Shown: piece after piece, positions 41,934-50,503 of the stretch | Position numbering within the stretch: the first letter of the stretch is position 1 | How the letters are laid out: every line of letters starts with the position of its first letter | Assembly (NCBI GenBank): GCA_902461565.1 | Contig: CABPYL010000012.1 | Location: forward strand, 13,528 to 77,527 | Reading direction: 5' to 3' | DNA: 64,000 nt | Source of the DNA: an uncultured Porphyromonadaceae bacterium | GTDB taxonomy: Bacteria > Bacteroidota > Bacteroidia > Bacteroidales > Muribaculaceae | Translations under genes and position numbers: made by a program | Notes under the pieces: generated by a model | The model's input: only the letters and a program-made list of their open reading frames with translations | Told to the model about the DNA's origin: nothing | Database searches by the model: none

Positions 41934-44900
41934 GTATTTCTTGGCGTGAATGCCCAGACTACCCGCACCGTAACAGGTACCGTTGTATTTGCCGGCGACG
42001 ACGAACCGTTGCCGGGCGCTACTGTTATTCCCTCAGACCGTAACACTGGTGTGATCACCGATGTGAACGGCAACTTCTCCATTACCATTCCCCGCACAGT
42101 AAAAAATCTGCGCGTGTCCTATGTCGGAATGCTTACACAGGAAGTACACATAGGCGACAAACCTCTGCTCATCAAGCTCAGCAGCGCCGACAACACCCTC
42201 AACGAAGTTGTCGTAACCGCTCTGGGCATGAAGCGCGAGCGCAAAGGCCTCGGATACGCCGTACAGGACCTCTCTGCCGAAGACCTCAACACCGACGGTA
42301 CTACATCGCTCGCCAGCGCCATGCAGGGCAAGCTCACGGGCGTCGACATCCGTCCGTCGTCCGGTGCTCCCGGTGCTTCGTCGCAGATTATCATCCGTGG
42401 CGCACGTTCGTTCGACGGCAACAACCAGCCCCTGTATGTGGTGGATGGCATGCCAATCGAATCGACTGCCGACTATACTACAAGACAGGGAACAACGGGG
42501 GCCAACATAGCCGACCGCTCCATAGACATCAACCCAGAGGATATCGAAAGCATCAACGTCCTCAAAGGCCAGGCAGCTTCCGCGCTCTATGGTATCCGTG
42601 CATCCAACGGTGTGATTGTAATAACCACAAAACGCGGAAAATTCAATTCAAACAAACCGCAGATCACCGTATCTACCAACCTCAGTGCCGAAGTTGTATC
42701 GCGCAAATTCAACCGCCAGCAGATATATGCACAGGGTAACGACGTGAGCGCCTACAGCCCTACCTCATCCATGAACTGGGGTCCCAAAATAGCAGATCTT
42801 CCCGACGATCCCACCTATGGCGGCAATGCCGCCGGCCATCCCGGAATGTACTTCAACCCCAAGCGTGAACTTGCCGCCCTCGACGGCTGGACAACTCCGA
42901 CCATCTACGACAACGTAGGCGATTTCTTCCGCACAGGCTTCACCGAAAACACCAACTTCAATATCAGCCAGCGTACCGACCGTGCCAACTACTCCTTCGG
43001 TATCAACAACTCCTATCAGAAAGGTATCATTCCTTCCACCGGAATGAACCGCTGGAGCGCACGCGGCCTTGTAGACTGGGAAATAAACAAAGAATGGAAA
43101 ACCGGATTCTCCGGCAATTACGCGTCCACAAAAATCACATCGGCCCCCGGTGCGAACTCCGGTATAATCAACGTTGTATATTCGGCTCCTTCCGAGTATG
43201 ACCTCCGCGGTATACCCTATCATGTTCCCGGCGATCCCACCGCACAGACATCATTCCGCAGCACCAGTTTCAACAATCCCTACTGGTGGGCCGAGAACAA
43301 CGAGTATCTACAGCACACCAATCGTTTCTTCGGCAACGCATACGTGGAATTCGCACCCGGGCTGGGGCACGACAATATGCGTCTCTGGTTCCGCGAACAG
43401 GCCGGTCTGGACGTTTACACTTCCAACTATTCCAACGTTCAGGAAGTAGGTTCGGCCGGTCAGACGGGCGGCGACATCGAGAACTATGGCGTTTCGCGCA
43501 ATGTGTTCAACAACCTCTTCACCGCCAACTTCACCGCAGAATGGGGCGACTATAACTTCGACGCCATGCTCGGCAACGAAATCAATCAGGACAACGCCCG
43601 CTACTGGGACTACTACGGCTCCAACTTCAATTTCTACGGTATGCCCGTAATAGGGAACGCTACAAGCTTCACAAGCTCCGAGTACAACCGCAACTCGCGC
43701 ACGGTGGGCTTCTTCGGTAGCATCGGCCTCTCATGGAAGAAGATGCTATACCTCACCGTAACCGGACGTAACGACTATGTTTCCACCATGCCATCCGGAA
43801 ACCGCTCGTTCTTCTATCCCTCTGTATCGCTCGGCTGGATTTTCACCGAGCTTGATGCCCTCAAAGGCAACGATATCCTCACTTTCGGCAAACTGCGCGC
43901 AAGTTACGCGCAGGTAGGCCAGGCAGGTCAGTTTTACAACAACTACTGCTATGTACCCGAATACGGCAGCGGCATGTACCAGTACTATCCTGTAACCTAT
44001 CCTACGGCCGGTATTTCTTCTTACGTGCCATATTATGTGAAATATGATCCCGACCTCAAGCCGCAGAACACCGAGAACATAGAGGCAGGTATCGACCTTC
44101 GTCTGTTCAAAGACCGCGTGCGTCTGGAATACACCTTGTCCTATCAGAACGTAACCGACCAGATTTTCAAGGTTCCTACCGCCGGCTCCACAGGCGTACA
44201 GTACGAAATGACGAACGCTGGCAAGATGCGCACATGGTCGCATGAACTCGGAATCAATGTCGCTATCCTCCAAAACCGCGACTACGACCTCAACCTCGGC
44301 ATCAACTTCACCAAGGTAAACAACAAGGTGGTCGAACTCGCCGAAGGCGTGGAATCCATCTTCCTGGGCGGTTTCGTAGAGCCGCAGGTTCGCGCCCAGG
44401 CAGGCTGCACATATCCAAACCTATATGGCGTTGCCTTCAAGCGCAGCGAAGACGGCCAGCTCCTTCTCTCCGACGGTCTGCCGCAGGGCACCGCCGACAG
44501 CCAGGACCTTGGCAACTGCTCTCCAGACTTCGTTACCGGCTTCAACCTCTCCGGCCGCTACAGGAATCTGAGCCTCAGCACCACATGGAGCTGGCAGAAA
44601 GGCGGCCGCATGTATCATGGCACCAACCTGACCATGAACTACTTCGGCGCCACAAAAGAATCTCTGCCCTACCATGAAGGCACAATGGTAGCCGAAGGTA
44701 TCGACGAAGCTACAGGTCTGCCCAATACCATCGAGGTAAGCAAACAGGACTACTGGATGGCATACAACGACATTACCGAAGCCGGTGTATACGACATGAG
44801 CATGCTCAAGCTCCGCGACATCACGCTCACCTACAAGCTACCGACATTCGCCGGCATCAGTGTGGACGTATTTGCATTCGGACGCAACATTCTCCTCTGG

Positions 44901-45023
44901 GCAAAGATGCCAAACTTCGACCCCGAATCATCGCAGGGCAACACCAACATGGGCGGCTATTTCGAGCGTTTCTCCGTGCCCAACACATCATCCTACGGCG
45001 GCGGTCTTAAATTTACATTCTAA
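41931..45023 (+). CDS. SusC/RagA-family TonB-linked outer-membrane transporter (signal peptide broken by amber codon)
   Basis: The frame of 1030 residues is intact after the TAG at 41919. The carboxypeptidase-D-like regulatory domain (TVTGTVVFAGDDEPLPGATV) comes first, then the plug with NEVVVTALGMKRERKGLGYAVQ, VDGMPIES and RASNGVIVITTKRG, then a long beta-barrel ending GGGLKFTF. SusC with SusD imports oligosaccharides through the outer membrane. From ATG 41931 the product lacks a working signal peptide, so it would stay in the cytoplasm unless the stop is suppressed or is an error. The partner susD follows; no enzymes or regulator accompany the pair. Confidence 0.85.
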   Translation: MVFLGVNAQTTRTVTGTVVFAGDDEPLPGATVIPSDRNTGVITDVNGNFSITIPRTVKNLRVSYVGMLTQEVHIGDKPLLIKLSSADNTLNEVVVTALGMKRERKGLGYAVQDLSAEDLNTDGTTSLASAMQGKLTGVDIRPSSGAPGASSQIIIRGARSFDGNNQPLYVVDGMPIESTADYTTRQGTTGANIADRSIDINPEDIESINVLKGQAASALYGIRASNGVIVITTKRGKFNSNKPQITVSTNLSAEVVSRKFNRQQIYAQGNDVSAYSPTSSMNWGPKIADLPDDPTYGGNAAGHPGMYFNPKRELAALDGWTTPTIYDNVGDFFRTGFTENTNFNISQRTDRANYSFGINNSYQKGIIPSTGMNRWSARGLVDWEINKEWKTGFSGNYASTKITSAPGANSGIINVVYSAPSEYDLRGIPYHVPGDPTAQTSFRSTSFNNPYWWAENNEYLQHTNRFFGNAYVEFAPGLGHDNMRLWFREQAGLDVYTSNYSNVQEVGSAGQTGGDIENYGVSRNVFNNLFTANFTAEWGDYNFDAMLGNEINQDNARYWDYYGSNFNFYGMPVIGNATSFTSSEYNRNSRTVGFFGSIGLSWKKMLYLTVTGRNDYVSTMPSGNRSFFYPSVSLGWIFTELDALKGNDILTFGKLRASYAQVGQAGQFYNNYCYVPEYGSGMYQYYPVTYPTAGISSYVPYYVKYDPDLKPQNTENIEAGIDLRLFKDRVRLEYTLSYQNVTDQIFKVPTAGSTGVQYEMTNAGKMRTWSHELGINVAILQNRDYDLNLGINFTKVNNKVVELAEGVESIFLGGFVEPQVRAQAGCTYPNLYGVAFKRSEDGQLLLSDGLPQGTADSQDLGNCSPDFVTGFNLSGRYRNLSLSTTWSWQKGGRMYHGTNLTMNYFGATKESLPYHEGTMVAEGIDEATGLPNTIEVSKQDYWMAYNDITEAGVYDMSMLKLRDITLTYKLPTFAGISVDVFAFGRNILLWAKMPNFDPESSQGNTNMGGYFERFSVPNTSSYGGGLKFTF

Positions 45024-45053
45024 TTCATGCAACTAATTTTCAGATATACGATC

Positions 45054-46523
45054 ATGTTGAAGAAATTTCTATATACATCCTTAACGGCCCTCGTTCTCGC
45101 TTCCTGCACCGACAGCGTAATGGACGACATAAACAAAGACGAAGCCAATCCCCCGGTGGATATTGTCGACGCCAAGTTCCAGCTCACCGATGCCATAGTA
45201 TCGACGGCATTTACCACATATTGCGGCGCCTATGCCTGGTATGTAAGCTCCTACACAGAACAATCGTTCGGCACAGGCAACAACCAGCTGATGAAAACCG
45301 AACTGCGCCAGCGCACCGAAACAGCCGGCAGCTCCACTTTCAACAACGAATGGAACGGCACCTACGCCAATCTGTACAATATCAAATACATCCTTGAGAA
45401 ATGTGCCGAGGGCGGCGTCAACGCCGGCCAGACAGATATCGAAGGTATGGCTCAGGTTCTGTGGTGTCTCAATTTCGAAGCTCTCACCGATCTGCACGGC
45501 GACATTCCCTACAGCGAGGCTCTCGGTGTAACAAAAACTCCGAAACTCGACAAGCAGGCCGACATCTACAAAGACCTCTGTACCCGCATCGACGATGCAA
45601 TCGCCTTACTTACCCAGGCGGCTGCCGACGGTCTCAACAACGCCGGGGCACAGGACTTCCTCTATGCCGGCGACCCAGCCAGATGGACAGCCCTCGCATA
45701 CGCCGTCAAGGCCCGCCTATACCTTAACCAGGGCTACCGCGACCCCTCGGCATACAATACCGCCAAGACTGCTGCCGAAGCTGCCGTTGCCGCCGGATTC
45801 AGCGGAGCCGAACTCTCTATCTTCAACGGTGTCGACTGCGACAACTCATGGACTGCATACCAGTGGAGCCGCTATTATGTAGGTGCAAACAGCACTGTCG
45901 CCGACCTTATGGAGCAGCGCAACGATCCGCGCCTGGGCGTATATGCTTTCGACTACTTCGGGACAGGTGTGGCAAGCGCACCTGCAGGTGATGCCGAACT
46001 TGCCGGCGAAACCGAATATGTCGGGTTCCCCCTCTGGCTCGACAACGGCGCCGCAACTCTCCACGTATTCAGCCTCAGCGAACTCTACTTCATCCTTGCA
46101 GAGACAAAAGCTCGTGCCGGCGAGGATGCTGACGCCGACCTCGAAGCTGCCGTAGCCGCCTCTTTCGCCGACTATTCGGCTGCCTCAGGCGTAGAAGTCA
46201 GCGGTGCCGATGCATATATGGCTTCGCTTGGCGACCCCACACTCGACGAAATAATGGTTCAGAAATATATCGCGCAGACCCGCGACGAGGTTTTGCAGAC
46301 CTACAACGACATCCGTCGCTTCAAGGCCGAAGGCAAAAGCTACATCACCCTTAATAACCCCAACAACGAGCGCGGCGGCAAAAACCAGTGGCCTCTGCGT
46401 CTCCCCTACGGAAACAGTGATGTCGTATCCAATCCTAATGTAGCCGCGGCATTCGGTTCGGGCAACAATGCAGGAGAATATCTGTTCACCGAGAACATAT
46501 GGCTCTTTGGCGGCGAACGCTGA
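45054..46523 (+). CDS. SusD/RagB-family nutrient-binding lipoprotein (SusD-like group 2)
   Basis: Protein of 489 residues, start MLKKFLYTS. Lipobox VLASC places Cys16-17 at the mature N-terminus. TPR-rich SusD fold: YNIKYILEKCAEGG, GMAQVLWCLNFEALTDLHGDIPYSEA and AYAVKARLYLNQG, with a C-terminal MVQKYIAQTRDEVLQTYNDIRRF. It forms the lid over SusC that binds glycans or peptides. It is intact, 30 bp downstream of the damaged susC. Substrate unknown. Confidence 0.88.
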   Translation: MLKKFLYTSLTALVLASCTDSVMDDINKDEANPPVDIVDAKFQLTDAIVSTAFTTYCGAYAWYVSSYTEQSFGTGNNQLMKTELRQRTETAGSSTFNNEWNGTYANLYNIKYILEKCAEGGVNAGQTDIEGMAQVLWCLNFEALTDLHGDIPYSEALGVTKTPKLDKQADIYKDLCTRIDDAIALLTQAAADGLNNAGAQDFLYAGDPARWTALAYAVKARLYLNQGYRDPSAYNTAKTAAEAAVAAGFSGAELSIFNGVDCDNSWTAYQWSRYYVGANSTVADLMEQRNDPRLGVYAFDYFGTGVASAPAGDAELAGETEYVGFPLWLDNGAATLHVFSLSELYFILAETKARAGEDADADLEAAVAASFADYSAASGVEVSGADAYMASLGDPTLDEIMVQKYIAQTRDEVLQTYNDIRRFKAEGKSYITLNNPNNERGGKNQWPLRLPYGNSDVVSNPNVAAAFGSGNNAGEYLFTENIWLFGGER

Positions 46524-46565
46524 TTCAGCACTCGGGACTATTTAACGTTATATTATTGATTTAAG

Positions 46566-46600
46566 GGAAGCCGGGCGATGGTGTCGTCCGGCTTTCAATT
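46566..46600 (+). terminator. Terminator after the first susD
   Basis: AAGCCGG/CCGGCTT stem (46568-46574, 46588-46594), extended by GCGA/TCGT, followed by a T-rich tract. Confidence 0.75.
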
Positions 46601-46914
46601 ATTTACGGGCAGCCTGTCGGTTTGTTCTGCGGTATATATAAACGAAATGCAACCACCTGTCTCAGGCAGTTGCATCCTAACCTATGATTCACCTATTTAA
46701 TAACTTGGGATGTTCTTTCTGCTAATTGTTGCTATTGCGGTTGTTTTGCGATTGTGCGAATTAAACTATCTAATCGTTCTCTCTGTTTGTTTTTCTGAGT
46801 GCAAATTTAAGTGATATTTTTAGAAATTCAGCAAAATAAGACTAAATTTAATTGTTATTAATATAATTTCACAATTCAACAGTCCAATTGTGCTTGTTTC
46901 TCATAAAAACCAAC
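46601..46914. other. Convergent intergenic region with a second hairpin
   Basis: Between the convergent first PUL and the GH97 gene. A hairpin, ATGCAAC-ca-CCTG-tct-CAGG-ca-GTTGCAT, at 46647-46675 may end minus-strand transcription, but it lies ~240 bp past the GH97 stop. The rest is AT-rich and shows no gene. Confidence 0.55.
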
Positions 46915-49032
46915 TTATTTGGGGAAGATTGAGATGGCATAGCCTCCGCCCGGCGCTGCTTTGAGCTTGAGTTTTGTCTTGCTCGTTACGGGCTTGCGGG
47001 AGACTACGTAAGCCTGGCGGTTGTCGATATAGTTTGCGTCCGGAGCATCGGCATAGATTACGGCTTCATACTTCCGGCCCTTGTCGAGAAAATCAAGCGA
47101 AAGGTGGCTTTCATGGCCGTCCTCGTTAGCGGTACAGCCCACAAACCAGTTGTCGGTTCCCTTGGCCTTGCGGGCAGCGGTAATGTAGCGTCCGGGCTCA
47201 GCTTCAAGGTAGTGGCTCTCGTCCCAGTCTACGGCCACATCCTTGATAAACTGGAAAGCGTCCATATGGCGGGCATAGTTTTCGGGAAGGTCGGCAGCCA
47301 TCTGCAGAGGACTGTACATGGTAACATACAAGGCAAGCTGGCGTGCAAGGGTACTGTTCACATGTCCTTCGCTTGATGGATTCATCTTCTTGAGATCCAT
47401 CTCGAAGATACCGGGTGTGTAGTCCATCGGGCCACCCTGCAGACGTGTGAAAGGAAGCACGGTGGTGTGCGAAGGCTTGTTGCCTGCGAAAGCCTCGTAC
47501 TCGGTACCGCGGGCGCTCTCGTTGCCTATCAGGTTGGGGTATGTGCGGCACAGGCCGGTAGGACGCACAGCCTCGTGACCGTTGACCATTATATGATGCT
47601 TTGCAGCCTCGGTTACGGCGTAGAGATAGTGGTTTACCATCCACTGTCCGTAGTGATGCTCGCCGCGGGGCAGGATATTGCCGACGTAGCCGCTCTTCAC
47701 CGAGTTATAGCCATATTTGTCCATAAGACAGTAGGCCTTCTCAAGGTGCCGCTCGTAGTTGCGGGCGGAAGCGGATGTCTCGTGGTGCATCATAAGGCGC
47801 ATACCCTTGTCGTGGGCATATTTGTTGAGCATTTCGATATCAAAATCAGGGTAAGGAGTTACGAAATCGAACACATAGTCCTTTGAGTGTCCGAACCAGT
47901 CTTCCCAGCCCTCGTTCCAGCCTTCGACAAGCAGCTGGTCGAAACCGTTGGCGGCCGCAAAGTCGATATAGCGCTTCACATTGTCGTTGTTGGCAGGATG
48001 ATTGCCGTGAGGCTTGGTGCTGCTATAGTCAAGCTGCCCGAGTTTTACCGACGGTACATCATTGGTATACGACCATGCCTTGCCGCCTGCAATCATCTCC
48101 CACCATACGCCCATATACTTCACCGGCCTTATCCATGATGTATCCTCATAGGCGCAGGGGTCATTGAGATTGAGGATAAGGTTGGAGGCAAGAATGTCGC
48201 GGGCGTCGTCGCTAACCATAACGGTACGCCAGGGCGAGTGGCAGGGCGACTGCAGGTGTCCCTTGTTGCCCTGAGCGTCGGGCGTGAGCCACGAAGTGAA
48301 TACAAAATTTTTGTCGTCAAGGTTCAGGTGCATGCAGGAATAATCTACAAGCGCTGCCTCGTGGATGTTGATATACAGTCCGTCGCCGGTTTTTAGCTGC
48401 AGGGAGGTCTGCACGCCCGTGGGCGAGAACTGCGTTTGCGACGCGTTGCTGCTGATTGAGGATTTCATCTTGCCGCGGATTTCGGAGAGGCGGCTTTCGG
48501 TGTAGTCGTACTCCTGAGTGTCGTAGTCGCCGGCAATCCACCATGCGGTGTGGTCGCCCGTCATGGCGAATTCTGTTTTTTCCTCCTTTATTATGAAATA
48601 GGTAAGCACGCCGTCCTGAGGGAACTCGTAACGGAAACCTACACCATCGTCGTACACGCGGAAACGGAGGTTCATCTTGCGGTAATGCTCGGGCTGGTCC
48701 ATCGTGAGCAGCAACTCGTTATAATTATTGCGTATGCTGCTGTTCTCGCCCCATACGGGGTGCCAGGTCTCGTCGAACGACGAAGTGGAGGTTCCCGTGA
48801 GTTTGAAGCCGTCGGTCATGTCTGGGCCGTCGGCCAGCTGCAAGCCCAGGCGCGAGGGCTTTACGATAGTCTTTCCCTTGTAGCTGACACTATATGTGGG
48901 TACGCCGTCTATAACATCGGCCTGCACGGTAACAGTACCCGAAGGCGAGCTTATCTCGGCAGCCGAAGCCCCGACAGGGACAAGGCTCACGCCCGCAGCC
49001 ACTAAGGCTGCGGATATAAGTCTGATATTCAT
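46915..49032 (-). CDS. GH97 alpha-glucosidase-type glycoside hydrolase (SusB-like)
   Basis: Protein of 705 residues with a signal peptide. GH97 layout: an N-terminal beta-sandwich (TFWHPVWGENSSIRNNYNEL-like segment), a (beta/alpha)8 barrel and a C-terminal beta domain. Inverting-type catalytic/calcium glutamates match SusB: MMHHETSASARN, VNGHEAVRPTG and GNESARGTEYEA. SusB is a periplasmic calcium-dependent alpha-glucosidase, so release of glucose from alpha-glucans is expected here. It is the last gene of the minus-strand PUL, 33 bp after the clan GH-D-like gene. Confidence 0.9.
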   Translation of the reverse strand: MNIRLISAALVAAGVSLVPVGASAAEISSPSGTVTVQADVIDGVPTYSVSYKGKTIVKPSRLGLQLADGPDMTDGFKLTGTSTSSFDETWHPVWGENSSIRNNYNELLLTMDQPEHYRKMNLRFRVYDDGVGFRYEFPQDGVLTYFIIKEEKTEFAMTGDHTAWWIAGDYDTQEYDYTESRLSEIRGKMKSSISSNASQTQFSPTGVQTSLQLKTGDGLYINIHEAALVDYSCMHLNLDDKNFVFTSWLTPDAQGNKGHLQSPCHSPWRTVMVSDDARDILASNLILNLNDPCAYEDTSWIRPVKYMGVWWEMIAGGKAWSYTNDVPSVKLGQLDYSSTKPHGNHPANNDNVKRYIDFAAANGFDQLLVEGWNEGWEDWFGHSKDYVFDFVTPYPDFDIEMLNKYAHDKGMRLMMHHETSASARNYERHLEKAYCLMDKYGYNSVKSGYVGNILPRGEHHYGQWMVNHYLYAVTEAAKHHIMVNGHEAVRPTGLCRTYPNLIGNESARGTEYEAFAGNKPSHTTVLPFTRLQGGPMDYTPGIFEMDLKKMNPSSEGHVNSTLARQLALYVTMYSPLQMAADLPENYARHMDAFQFIKDVAVDWDESHYLEAEPGRYITAARKAKGTDNWFVGCTANEDGHESHLSLDFLDKGRKYEAVIYADAPDANYIDNRQAYVVSRKPVTSKTKLKLKAAPGGGYAISIFPK

Positions 49033-49065
49033 TGATATTGTATTATTACTGGATTGCGGTTCTTA

Positions 49066-50484
49066 TTACTTGGTAAGTCTGATAATTTTGCATCCGTGCG
49101 CCGGAAGATTGGCGGAAATGGTAGCAGGAGCCTTTCCTTCGTCGGCATGGCGCCAGAGGTCGCGCATGTTCCATTCTCCGGTGATGCCCAGATCCGAAAG
49201 CTTCACCGACCTTGTAGCTGCTGTGTTGTCGCGGTTGAACAAACCGATTACATAGCTGCCGTCAGACATTGTTCCATACCATATCATATTGTTGGCATCG
49301 TTCAGCTTGTCGCTCAGCGGCTTGCCTACAAAGCGGTCGGCGTTAAGGGCCAGAAGTTCGGAATTGGTATAGAATTTCGTGTTTCCGCCGATGGTAGAAG
49401 GCTGGTCCGACACGGTAACAGGACCGCCCGCCATCAGCTGCAGCGAAACCACTGTCTGACGCTCATCGTCGGTGCTGAATGTGTTCAGCCTGATAAAGTC
49501 GCCGTCAAGGAGCACTTTATCTTTACCCGAAATGTGCGCCCAGTAAGTGAATCCGTCAAACATGTTCATGCAGTTTGGCCACGTAGCGTACGACCTGCCG
49601 CGATCGGCGTCAGAGCAATGCCACCAGCCGCCCGTGCCGGTATCGGCTACAATACGTACCATATTGCCGTAGCGAGCCTCGGCCTCGGCATCATTGTTGA
49701 GATGCGGCATCACAAGCGAAGTGAACACACCGTATTTCTTTGCCGATTCGGCGATGTAGCTGAGTGCGCGGGCATAGCTCTCGCGGCCATAGCCGCGCCC
49801 GACGATACCCATGTTGCGGTCCTTGCCGTCCTCGTACCACGACAGGAAGTCCATGCGGATATAGTTGATACCGAGTTCGGAATAGTGTTTGAAAAAGCCG
49901 TCGATATATTCACGGGCGCCGGGATTCTCCGCCACTACCCACTTGAACGAGCGGTCCTCGGCAGTGGGGTTGACTACTTCATTCCGGCCTTTATAAATAA
50001 GGTCGTCAAAAGTATAGTCCGTGCCCTCGATTTTGGTAGATCCGGAGCCATGAATCCACAGAGGATTATCGTAGATTCCCACTTTCAGGCCCTTGGCTGC
50101 GCATTTTTCAACCAGCTTCTTTAACGACATGGATCCGTAGTGCGTCATATACCCCGTTGCGTCCTTGGCTTCCATCGGTATAAATCCGTCGGTGCACACC
50201 ATATCGTAGCCATAAGGCTTCAGTTCCTCGGCTACCCAGTCTATAACCTCGTCCCACTGAGCGGACGTGAAGTCCATATCCGATGCTGCCACACCGTTCC
50301 GTTCCTGCGTATAGCAGTATTCGTATATGCTCCAGTACAACGGAGCCTTATAGCTGTGGATACCCTCGATGACCGGCAGGTCGGGAAGCTCATGAACTGG
50401 CGGACGGCGCATTTCGATTTCTTCCGTGCAGCTCGAAAGCAGCGTGGTCGCGATAGTCAGAGCCAGTATATTCATTTTTTTCAT
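49066..50484 (-). CDS. Clan GH-D-like (GH27/GH36-type) glycoside hydrolase, lipoprotein
   Basis: Protein of 472 residues. The lipobox (LLSSC) indicates a lipid-anchored, exported enzyme. A (beta/alpha)8 barrel carries YGYDMVCTDGFIPM, GLKVGIYDNPLW and the likely nucleophile in INYIRMDFLSWYEDG. A second acid may be in RIVADTGTGGWW, followed by LLDGDF and an all-beta C-terminal domain. This resembles GH27/GH36 alpha-galactosidases and the related isomaltodextranase. Alpha-galactoside or alpha-glucan (isomalto-type) cleavage are both possible; pairing with GH97 favours an alpha-linked hexose substrate. It lies between the SusE/F gene and GH97. Confidence 0.72.
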   Translation of the reverse strand: MKKMNILALTIATTLLSSCTEEIEMRRPPVHELPDLPVIEGIHSYKAPLYWSIYEYCYTQERNGVAASDMDFTSAQWDEVIDWVAEELKPYGYDMVCTDGFIPMEAKDATGYMTHYGSMSLKKLVEKCAAKGLKVGIYDNPLWIHGSGSTKIEGTDYTFDDLIYKGRNEVVNPTAEDRSFKWVVAENPGAREYIDGFFKHYSELGINYIRMDFLSWYEDGKDRNMGIVGRGYGRESYARALSYIAESAKKYGVFTSLVMPHLNNDAEAEARYGNMVRIVADTGTGGWWHCSDADRGRSYATWPNCMNMFDGFTYWAHISGKDKVLLDGDFIRLNTFSTDDERQTVVSLQLMAGGPVTVSDQPSTIGGNTKFYTNSELLALNADRFVGKPLSDKLNDANNMIWYGTMSDGSYVIGLFNRDNTAATRSVKLSDLGITGEWNMRDLWRHADEGKAPATISANLPAHGCKIIRLTK

Positions 50485-50503
50485 ATTCGGAATTTATAAT
50501 TGA

